Source: Mycoplasmataceae bacterium | GTDB taxonomy: Bacteria; Bacillota_I; Bacilli_A; Mycoplasmatales; Mycoplasmoidaceae | Assembly: GCA_020024735.1 (NCBI GenBank) | Contig: JAHHTI010000058.1 | Span: 1-6,403 of the forward strand | Direction: 5' to 3' | DNA length: 6,403 nucleotides | Shown: in pieces, positions 1 to 6,017 of the stretch | Layout of the letters: each line of letters starts with the position of its first letter | Numbering within the stretch: the stretch's first letter is position 1 | Notes under the pieces: generated by a model | What the model was told of the DNA's origin: nothing | Seen by the model: the letters and a program-made list of their open reading frames with translations, nothing else | The model's database searches: none | Position numbers and translations under genes: made by a program

Positions 1-2
1 CT

Positions 3-1250
3 GCTTTACAAGCTGATCTAAATAAAAGCTATAAGGAAAGCTATTTATGTGAGTTTAATGAAGTATTAGCAGAAATCGATTATCATTTAAAGCATTGTCG
101 TCATTGAGCGAAAAATAAAAGAGTTAAAACTAGTTATCAAACATTTTTAAGTCATTCCTATATTGTTAAAAAACCACGCGGTAAAGTATTAATCATCGTC
201 CCTTTCAATTATCCTATCAATTTATCTTTTATTCCTTTAGTAGGAGCAATTAGTGCGGGTAATAAAGTATTGTTAAAAATGTCTCGCAATACTCCGCATG
301 TCAATGCGGTGGTACAAAAGATTATTGAAACCGCTTTTGACCCAAGACATGTGGTATATGCCCAAACTAATAATTATGATGACTTATACACTTATGAACC
401 ACAGATGATTTTCTTTACTGGTAGTACTAAGGTTGGTAAACAAATAGAAAGTTATTGTGTTAACCATAATATTCATTACTTAACGGAAATGGGTGGTAGT
501 TGTCCATGTATGTTATATGATGTGATTGACCCACAAATCTATCAACGTATTGTGTGAGCTAAATTTTTAAATGCCGGACAAACTTGTGTTTCCATTAATT
601 ATCTCCTTTATAACAAAACAATTCCTGATGTTATATCTAATTTACAACAAGCTATCACCAAACAATTTCCTGAACCATTAAAAAATAAGAACATTCCTAA
701 AATTATTAATCAGCAAGAATTTGATCGTTTAGTGAAAATTATTAAAGAAAATCAAAATCATATTCTATATGGTGGTCATTATGATGAAGATACTTTAATC
801 ATTGAACCTACTATCATTGAAACCACACCTGAAAAAATTAAAACTTATGGTGAAATATTTGGTCCATTACTTTTTGTTATCCCAATGGAAAATGATTTAG
901 ATACTTATTGACAAACAATCAATACCATTGATGCTACTCCTTTAGCAGCTTATCTTTTTAGTAAACAAAAAAGTATTTATTCAACTTTTATGCACCAAAT
1001 TACCGCTGGTGGTTATGCCATTAATGATGCTCTTATTCATCTATGTAATCACCACCTACCTTTTGGAGGTGAAGGAACATCTGGTAATGGAAAATACCAC
1101 GGTCATTATTCTTTTGATGCTTTCTCCCTTATCAATGGTGTGATTATTAATTCATCACATCATGATATTCCCTTAAAATTTATTAATAATGATTTTTCTT
1201 ATTCAAAAACCAAGAAATTGATAAATTTCATAAAAAGATGATTTTTGTAG
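3..1250 (+). CDS. Aldehyde dehydrogenase, ALDH3-like, 5' partial
   Basis: NAD(P)-dependent oxidation of an aldehyde to the carboxylate; the substrate cannot be told from sequence. The visible 415 residues run from the left edge to TAG at 1248. Catalytic landmarks, counted from the first visible codon, are Asn69 in PFNYP, the cofactor loop FTGSTKVGK, Glu162 in TEMGG, the nucleophile Cys195 in AGQTCV (codon 585-587), Glu284 in EIFGP and a C-terminal FGGEGTSG motif. Spacings between Asn, Glu, Cys and the EIFGP Glu (93, 33, 89) match class 3 ALDHs, so roughly 45 N-terminal residues lie outside the window. TGA at 105, 555, 909 and 1239 must be read as Trp; with those read through the frame is intact and all active-site residues are kept, so this is a functional gene. 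No hairpin terminator follows; ndk begins 40 bp downstream and may be co-transcribed. Family assignment is firm, physiological role unknown. Confidence 0.93.
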
Positions 1251-1252
1251 TT

Positions 1253-1258
1253 TATAAT
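1253..1258 (+). promoter_or_regulatory. Possible -10 element for ndk
   Basis: A consensus TATAAT starts three bases after the ALDH stop codon and would give a transcript start near 1265 and a leader of about 26 nt containing the ndk ribosome binding site. No good -35 hexamer lies 16-18 bp upstream (TTGATA at 1218-1223 is too far away). AT-rich DNA yields this hexamer often, so ndk could equally be read through from the dehydrogenase gene. Confidence 0.35.
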
Positions 1259-1290
1259 TTAACTATTAATTTTTAATATAGGAGATTTAA

Positions 1291-1743
1291 ATGCAAAAGA
1301 CATTTGTAATGATTAAACCCAATGCTGTTCAAAGAAATTTAATTGGGGAAATTATCAAAAGAATTGAACAAAAAGGTTTTATGATTAATGCAATGAAATT
1401 AATCAGTGTTACTAAAGCGCAAGCGGAAAAACATTATGCAGTACATAAAGAAAGACCTTTCTTTAATGAATTAGTTACTTCTATTACTGCTAGTCCTGTT
1501 GTGGCAATGGTTATTAGTGGAAATAATGCTGTTGAAATCATGAGATTATTAGCTGGTGCTACTAAACCTACTGAATCATTACCTGGAACTATTAGAGGAG
1601 ACTTCTCTAATGATATCGGAATGAATATTGTTCATACTAGTGATAGTGAAGAAAATGCTAAATACGAAATAAGTGTTTATTTTGAAGAAAGTGAAATTCT
1701 TGACTACAACAAAACTTTAAACAAAGAAGTTTTTTCTAAATAA
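1291..1743 (+). CDS. ndk: Nucleoside diphosphate kinase
   Basis: Transfers the gamma phosphate of ATP to NDPs and dNDPs through a phosphohistidine, in the cytoplasm. The 150-residue length is typical. Catalytic residues of the family can be placed one by one: Lys9 (MIKP), Tyr49, Phe57, Arg85, Thr91, Arg102 (PGTIRGDF), Asn112, the phosphorylated His115 and Glu126. Two departures stand out: the signature after the histidine reads HTSDS rather than HGSDS, and the N-terminal motif is KPNAV rather than KPDGV. Neither removes a known catalytic side chain. The start is fixed by AGGAG at 1280-1284, six bases before ATG. The protein has no tryptophan, so the gene reads the same in the standard code and code 4. 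Many mycoplasmas lack ndk, which makes its presence informative. It would supply UTP to the CTP synthase encoded at 2914-4449. Confidence 0.96.
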   Translation: MQKTFVMIKPNAVQRNLIGEIIKRIEQKGFMINAMKLISVTKAQAEKHYAVHKERPFFNELVTSITASPVVAMVISGNNAVEIMRLLAGATKPTESLPGTIRGDFSNDIGMNIVHTSDSEENAKYEISVYFEESEILDYNKTLNKEVFSK

Positions 1744-1754
1744 TTTATTTTCTT

Positions 1755-1857
1755 TAACACTCTATTGATTAATAAGACTAATGAAAATCATCTTTTTTAA
1801 AAAAATATAAAAAAATTTGTATTTAATCAAGATAATTAGTATAATTATAGAGTGTTA
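1755..1857. repeat. Long-range inverted repeat around the tRNA promoter
   Basis: An 11-bp arm at 1755-1765 (TAACACTCTAT) is perfectly complementary to 1847-1857. Inside it an 8-bp arm at 1765-1772 (TTGATTAA) pairs perfectly with 1823-1830, around a central T6A7 run at 1793-1805. The right arms flank the tRNA promoter -10 hexamer and reach the expected start site. The unit fills most of the space between ndk and the tRNAs. It could act as a weak ndk terminator, as an operator, or be chance in AT-rich DNA; the 11-bp arm with its G/C bases is the least likely to be chance. Confidence 0.5.
1817..1845 (+). promoter_or_regulatory. Promoter of the tRNA-Ile/tRNA-Ala operon
   Basis: TTGTAT (1817-1822) and a perfect TATAAT (1840-1845) are separated by exactly 17 bp. 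The predicted start near 1852 lies about 11 nt before the first tRNA nucleotide, which is the expected geometry for a stable RNA operon. Confidence 0.75.
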
Positions 1858-1862
1858 TACAT

Positions 1863-1939
1863 AGTCGTGTAGCTCAGTTGGTTAGAGCACTCCCCTGATA
1901 AGGGAGAGGTCGATGGTTCAAGTCCATTCACGACTACCA
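1863..1939 (+). tRNA. tRNA-Ile (anticodon GAT)
   Basis: Complete 77-nt cloverleaf. The acceptor stem AGTCGTG pairs with CACGACT, the D stem GCTC pairs with GAGC, and the anticodon stem CTCCC pairs with GGGAG around the loop CTGATAA (anticodon GAT at 1897-1899). The variable loop is AGGTC, the T stem GATGG pairs with CCATT (one G-U), the discriminator is A, and the CCA end is encoded. It reads the ATC and ATT isoleucine codons. Confidence 0.98.
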
Positions 1940-1943
1940 TTTT

Positions 1944-2019
1944 GGGGCCTTAGCTCAGTTGATAGAGCGTCTGATTTGCACTCAGAAGGTCGTGGGTTTG
2001 ACTCCCATAGGCTCCACCA
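1944..2019 (+). tRNA. tRNA-Ala (anticodon TGC)
   Basis: Complete 76-nt cloverleaf starting four bases after tRNA-Ile and sharing its transcript. The acceptor stem GGGGCCT pairs with AGGCTCC and contains the G3-U70 wobble pair that is the identity signal for alanyl-tRNA synthetase. The anticodon stem is TCTGA/TCAGA, with anticodon TGC at 1977-1979. The T stem is GTGGG/CCCAT and the CCA end is encoded. An unmodified wobble U would let this tRNA read all four GCN codons, as is usual in mollicutes. Confidence 0.98.
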
Positions 2020-2028
2020 TTAATTCTT

Positions 2029-2056
2029 AAGCATCCTACAAAGGATGCTTTTTTTT
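2029..2056 (+). terminator. Intrinsic terminator of the tRNA operon
   Basis: A perfect 8-bp stem AAGCATCC/GGATGCTT (2029-2036 with 2043-2050) closes a 6-nt loop and runs into eight consecutive T residues (2049-2056). It starts ten bases after the tRNA-Ala CCA end. Confidence 0.93.
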
Positions 2057-2082
2057 ATACAACTAAAGTTAAAATGGATAAC

Positions 2083-2135
2083 ATAAAGTTTTAAACAAAA
2101 ACATAATGGCCGTTTTATGAAAAATAAAACTTTAT
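2083..2135. repeat. 53-bp nested palindrome upstream of the membrane-protein gene
   Basis: The outer arms ATAAAGTTTTA (2083-2093) and TAAAACTTTAT (2125-2135) are perfectly complementary over 11 bp. Nearly concentric inner arms CATAA (2102-2106) and TTATG (2115-2119) surround a GGCC core at 2108-2111. The right outer arm fills most of the spacer between the putative -35 and -10 of the following gene. No T-run follows either arm directly, so it does not look like a terminator. An operator or cruciform site is the simplest reading, but this is inferred. Confidence 0.6.
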
Positions 2136-2143
2136 TGTATAAT
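2115..2143 (+). promoter_or_regulatory. Promoter of the four-TM protein gene
   Basis: A perfect TATAAT lies at 2138-2143, with a weak -35 (TTATGA, 2115-2120) 17 bp upstream. Transcription would start near 2150 and leave a 20-nt leader with the ribosome binding site. A second TATAAT at 2145-2150 is an alternative. The elements overlap the palindrome at 2083-2135, which could therefore control access to this promoter. Confidence 0.55.
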
Positions 2144-2170
2144 ATATAATATTATATCAATGAGGTGTGC

Positions 2171-2719
2171 ATGAGTTATAAGTATGAACGTGATTATTAC
2201 CAAAGAAGTCAAGCTGAATTGTATCGAAAACAAGGTCACTTTTGAAGAATAACTTGAAAAATTTTATTAACTATTATTTGATCATTAATCTTAATTATGG
2301 GTATTATCTTCACTATTCATGGTTTTCAAGGAAATTCTAGTGGTTTAAAATTAGGTAGAAATTATGATACACAAAAGTTTTGTGGAATCTCATTGATTGT
2401 CTTTAGTGTGTTCTTTTCTCTTGCCCATTGGTTTAAGTTGTGATTTTGACTTCCATTGAGAATTATGTTAACTGTTGCAGGAATTGTTTTATTTACATTA
2501 GGGGTTGGAGGATGTATAAGTGCTTATGGTAGCTATTTAGTACCATGAGCAGAAATCCCAGGATGAGGAGCAATTGTTTCAATTATTGTCAGTTTCTTCT
2601 TTATCATCATTCCTTGATTACCAACTTGAAATGAAAAATACAGAAATCCAGTTATCGCTGTACAACATGGACAAGATCAATATAAAGAATGAAAAAGAAA
2701 TTATAAAGGCGAATGATAA
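2171..2719 (+). CDS. Trp-rich integral membrane protein, four predicted TM segments
   Basis: Not recognised as a member of a known family. The 182-residue product has a charged, Tyr-rich N-terminus (1-30) and four hydrophobic segments at about 31-52, 70-88, 94-120 and 129-151. A polar tail (152-182) ends in Lys/Trp-rich sequence, with Trp as the final residue. There is no cleavable signal peptide or lipobox, so it should sit in the plasma membrane with both ends in the cytoplasm if all four segments span. Twelve Trp residues occur (W25, W29, W37, W87, W91, W93, W126, W132, W149, W153, W174, W182); eleven are TGA and one TGG, so under the standard code the gene would vanish. GAGGTG at 2162-2167 just before ATG supports the start. 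It stands alone between a promoter/palindrome and its own terminator. Function cannot be assigned. Confidence 0.88.
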
Positions 2720-2743
2720 ACACTTATATTTCTCATTATTACT

Positions 2744-2770
2744 AGAGGTTGTTATGCAACCTCTTTTTTT
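2744..2770 (+). terminator. Intrinsic terminator of the four-TM protein gene
   Basis: A perfect 8-bp stem AGAGGTTG/CAACCTCT (2744-2751 with 2757-2764) has a 5-nt loop and is followed by T residues through 2770. It begins 25 bp after the stop codon. Confidence 0.92.
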
Positions 2771-2777
2771 ATCTAAA

Positions 2778-2824
2778 TAAATTAAATAAAGCATCCTTAC
2801 AAAAATTCTTTTGTAACAGATGCT
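2778..2824 (-). terminator. Intrinsic terminator of pyrG
   Basis: On the minus strand a two-part hairpin follows the pyrG stop by about 90 nt. An outer stem AGCATC/GATGCT (2790-2795 with 2819-2824), a small 1/2-nt internal bulge and an inner 8-bp stem TTACAAAA/TTTTGTAA (2797-2804 with 2809-2816) close a 4-nt loop. In the minus direction it is followed by the T-rich run TTTATTTAATTTATTT. The T tract is interrupted, so efficiency may be moderate. The 89 bp from 2825 to 2913 contain no gene that I can see. Confidence 0.75.
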
Positions 2825-2913
2825 CTCATTTAGTGATATATAAGTTCTTATATTTGGAAATTAATATTATGATGCTGCTTGAACAGTATAAGAAACTTTT
2901 TGCTGCTTATTGT

Positions 2914-4449
2914 TTATTTAATACAAGCCTTAATAAATTTCACAAATAAAGGATGAGGATTATTAGGTTTTGAAATATATTCAGGATGTCACATTACTCC
3001 TAACATAAAAGTATGCGCATCATTGCTTTCTAAAGCTTCTAAATGGTTAAATTCATTAAAAGCAACCATTGTAAACATTTCCTTAGTTTCTTCAACAATT
3101 AATGGATTTAATACCCATTGATTAGCGTGTCTTTCATAAATCATCATTTGTTGATAATAATTAAAGATTTTACTGCTTGGATTTAAAATAACTTTACAGC
3201 TTCCTAATGATTCTTCATCAAGAGGTAATTTTTGAATTAATCTATGATTAGTCAATTGATGTTTCTTTAAATATCATTCCACCATTACTTGCATTCCTAA
3301 TTTAATTCCAAAATAAGGTTTATGAGATTGCATACAATAATCAACAACATTAATTAAACTATCTAGTGTTGCTTCATCACTAGAACCATCAGGAACGATA
3401 AATCCATCAAACTTATCAAGTGTTTTATTAAGGTTCTTATGAGGAATTTCACTTGTATTTAATAAGGTTAATTTAAGATCTAATTGAGCCTTATAACATG
3501 TAATTTTTAAGGATTCAATTAATGATAAATAAGAATCATTTAATTCAGTGTATTTTCCGCAAATACAAATGTGTACTTGTTGCGTACGATTAGCATAAAT
3601 TGAATCAAGGAAACTATTTCAATCTCCCATATCAAAAGGAACGTTTTTCATCTTAAAAAACTTTAAGATAGATTTATGAATTCCTTGTTCAAATAATATT
3701 TTTGGAACTTCATATAGATATTTACAATCTTTAGAAACAAAGATATTATTTTTATCCACATCACATGTTCATGATAATTTTTCTTTATCTTCTTGACTGA
3801 TAAGATCTTTAAATCTTAAAATCAACATATTAGGGTTAATACCTAAATTTCTTAAAATTTTGACAGATTGTTGGGTTGGTTTAGTTTTAATTTCATCATT
3901 AGCAGATAATTGAAATAAAGGTGAACAATGAACAAACATTACGTTTTTATAAGAGGTGTGGTAAAGTCTTACAGCTTCCATAAAAGCTAAAGATTCAATA
4001 TCTCCGGCTGTTCCACCAATTTCAATAATTAAAAAATCAGGTTGATGGTAAGCTTTAATGGCTAATTTAATTTTTTCAATAATTTTATTTGTTAAATGAG
4101 GGATGATTTGAATTGTTGCACCATGATATTTATTTTGCATTTCATCTTCAAAGATTTCTCGATAAAGTTTTCCTCCAGTTTGAGTAGAATGCTTAGTTAA
4201 ATTTAAACCGGTAAATCTTTCGTAGTGTCCTAAATCTAAATCAGTTTTTTGACCATCGTCTGTCAAAAAAACTTCTCCATGTTGCAAAGGATTTAATAAT
4301 CCTGGGTCGGTATTCAAGTAAGGATCTAGTTTTAACATTGCAATAGAAAAATTACCATGTTTTAAGATACATCCGATACTACTAGCAACAATTCCTTTTC
4401 CTAAAGAGGAATATACTCCTCCAGTAACAACAATAATTTTAGTTTTCAT
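2914..4449 (-). CDS. pyrG: CTP synthase with degenerate glutaminase domain
   Basis: Makes CTP from UTP, ATP and nitrogen in the cytoplasm; 511 residues against about 530-545 usually. The synthetase domain (1-265) looks fully active: P-loop TGGVYSSLGKG with Lys18, Lys40 (KLDPYLN), Asp72 (LDLGHYERF), Glu143 (EIGGTAGD), Lys188/Lys190 (KTKPTQQ). The C-terminal GATase domain (from about 285) keeps the fold-level motifs GKYTEL, LGMQ and HPE (His488, Glu490) but has lost key chemistry. The nucleophile motif GICLGMQ reads GIKLGMQ, so Lys383 (AAA, 3301-3303) replaces Cys, a three-base change. The oxyanion loop PGGFG reads PDGSS (353-357). About 30 residues between this loop and HPE are missing, including the glutamine-holding Glu segment, and the ERHRHRYE region reads ERHANQW. 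Expected to use free ammonia only. Trp227, 277, 392 and 487 are TGA. ATG at 4449 is chosen because upstream in-frame codons precede the predicted transcript start; no Shine-Dalgarno is visible. Confidence 0.96.
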
Positions 4450-4458
4450 AACCCAAAT

Positions 4459-4488
4459 ATTATAGACAATAAAAAATGATAAAAACAA
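4459..4488 (-). promoter_or_regulatory. Promoter of pyrG, probably giving a leaderless mRNA
   Basis: Minus-strand TATAAT (4464-4459) is preceded by an 18-bp spacer and TTGTTT (4488-4483). The last base of the -10 is only nine bases from the ATG, so transcription would begin about 2-4 nt before the start codon. No ribosome binding site could fit, which agrees with the absence of a Shine-Dalgarno sequence. Confidence 0.6.
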
Positions 4489-4550
4489 GTTTTTTTTAGA
4501 TTTTTTTAAGCCAACTAAAATAAATAAATAAGCAGCGAGAAACTCAAAAC

Positions 4551-4567
4551 CTAATTCATAGAATTAG
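4551..4567. repeat. Perfect inverted repeat in the pyrG-obg divergent region
   Basis: CTAATTC, ATA, GAATTAG: 7-bp perfect arms with a 3-bp centre. It lies about 85 bp upstream of the pyrG start region and 160 bp before obg, in an otherwise featureless 277-bp intergenic stretch (4450-4726) that also holds T-runs at 4490-4508. It could be an operator or a weak hairpin; the low G+C makes chance possible. Confidence 0.4.
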
Positions 4568-4714
4568 TAATATTTTTATCTACTTCTTATATTCTATATG
4601 ATTTTATTTAGGATGGAAAAATAAGTAACAAAATGAAGCTAAGATATTAATAAAACAAAATTTCAAAATAGTTTTCAAACCTTATTTTTTATATCCAATA
4701 GATAAAAAAAATTA

Positions 4715-4720
4715 TATGAT
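4715..4720 (+). promoter_or_regulatory. Possible -10 element of obg, start codon at +1
   Basis: TATGAT (five of six consensus bases) ends six bases before the obg ATG, which places the expected transcription start on the A of the start codon. The -35 region is poor (TATCCA at 4692-4697). No Shine-Dalgarno sequence precedes the ATG; the upstream 20 bases are A-rich with no G cluster. Together these suggest leaderless initiation. Confidence 0.45.
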
Positions 4721-4726
4721 AATAGT

Positions 4727-6016
4727 ATGGCTTTTGTAGATAAATGTATTATAGAATTATTTGCTGGTAATGGTGGAGATGGGATTGTTGCTTGAAGAAG
4801 AGAAGCCCATGTTCCTTTAGGTGGCCCTGCTGGTGGTAATGGAGGTAATGGGGGAAATATTATCCTCATTGGTGACCATAATGAAAACTCATTGCAAAAT
4901 ATCAAGTATTTAAAAACCATCAAAGCCGAACATGGTGCTAAAGGTGATATTAAAACTATGCAGGGGAAAAGTGGTAAAGATACCTATATTCGTGTCCCTG
5001 TAGGAACAATTGTATTAGATGAAGCTACTCAAGAAGTGATTGTTGATATCACTGAAGATAAACAAGAGTTTATTATATGTCATGGTGGTCAGGGAGGACA
5101 CGGTAACTTTCACTTTAAATCAAATATGAATAAAGCTCCGACTCTTTATGAATTAGGTGATTTAGGAGAAACCAGAAAAGTTATTTTTACTTTAAAATAT
5201 ATTGCTGATGTTGGCATTGTTGGTTTACCTAATGCCGGTAAATCTACCTTGCTATCAAAAATTTCTGCAGCTAAACCAAAAATTGGTGATTATGAATTTA
5301 CTACCCTTATTCCTAATTTAGGAACAATTTATCGAAACAATCAAAAGATTATTTTTGCTGATATCCCTGGATTAATTGCTGGGGCTAGTAGTGGTGCAGG
5401 ATTAGGCTTTGATTTCTTAAAACACATTGAAAGAACTAAAGTTTTAATTCACGTTATTTCAATGGATCCAATTAACAACGAAGATGTTATTGAAGCATAC
5501 CAAACAATTAATCAAGAATTAGCCACATATAATTTAGATTTAAGTAAAAAAGAAACAATTGTTTTATGTAATAAAATGGATAGTTTGGGAGCAGAAGAAA
5601 ACTTGCAAAAATTACAATCATATCTTAAAGATAAAAAAGTTTTTGCTATCAGTGCTAAAGAGGATGATGATTTTGAATTTATTATCAATGAAGTAACAAA
5701 ATGCTTACAACATAACGTTACTCCTCAATCCACCTTTGATAAAGTTTTAGTTATCGATAAAGATTATTACAAAAACTATGAAAATAAATTAGATCGTATC
5801 TTAACCATTACTCAAATAGAAGATCATATTTTTCAAGTAGAATGTGATTATTTAAAGTATTGAACTCATAAAATCCCTTTAACCACTGATGATAATATGG
5901 TTAGATATCACCAAAAATTAAAAACTGTGAATTTAGAAGAAGCACTATTAAAAAATGGTGCTCAACCAGGAGACACCATTCTTATTTATAAAAATAGTTT
6001 AAACTTTGAAATTTAA
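4727..6016 (+). CDS. obg: Obg-family ribosome-assembly GTPase
   Basis: Essential GTPase that binds the large ribosomal subunit during late assembly. The 429-residue length is normal for the family. An N-terminal glycine-rich Obg fold spans 1-158 (GNGGDG, GGPAGGNGGNGG). The G domain follows with G1 GLPNAGKS (166-173), switch I FTTL (191-194), G3 DIPG (212-215), G4 NKMD (282-285) and G5 SAK (309-311). A C-terminal OCT domain covers about 365-429 (KNGAQPGD near the end). Trp23 and Trp379 are TGA; under the standard code only a fragment starting at 4892 would be seen. ATG at 4727 is chosen because MAFVDK is the usual Obg beginning and the Obg fold needs these residues. It is divergent from pyrG and its stop lies one base from the stop of the convergent small gene. 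Confidence 0.97.
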
Positions 6017-6017
6017 A

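Noticed and set aside
105..1241. In-frame TGA codons that split the aldehyde dehydrogenase into fragments, suggesting a pseudogene
   Set aside because: Each TGA falls where Trp is acceptable, the family motifs continue across all four, and other clearly essential genes here (obg, pyrG) have the same feature. Code 4 explains it.
2574..2780. Plus-strand open frame of 68 codons
   Set aside because: It lies almost wholly inside the four-TM gene in another frame and runs into that gene's terminator hairpin; no ribosome binding site or family signal.
2749..2949. Plus-strand open frame of 66 codons
   Set aside because: It spans two terminator hairpins and the antisense of the pyrG 3' end, and has no recognisable protein character.
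2989..3255. Separate minus-strand gene of 88 codons
   Set aside because: It is the C-terminal part of PyrG between a TTG codon and a TGA that encodes Trp487; the same frame continues through the HPE motif to TAA at 2914.
4450..4488. N-terminal extension of PyrG by 13 residues starting at 4488
   Set aside because: The extension would begin inside the promoter; the family N-terminus fits ATG at 4449, and the -10 hexamer lies between the two starts.
4551..4567. Inverted repeat as a terminator for a gene in the 4490-4700 interval
   Set aside because: No gene reads into it from either side, the stem is short and AT-rich, and no T-run follows directly; kept only as a repeat.
4675..4923. Minus-strand open frame rich in Pro
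   Set aside because: It is antisense to the Gly-rich start of obg (complement of GGN codons gives Pro) and has no supporting start signal.
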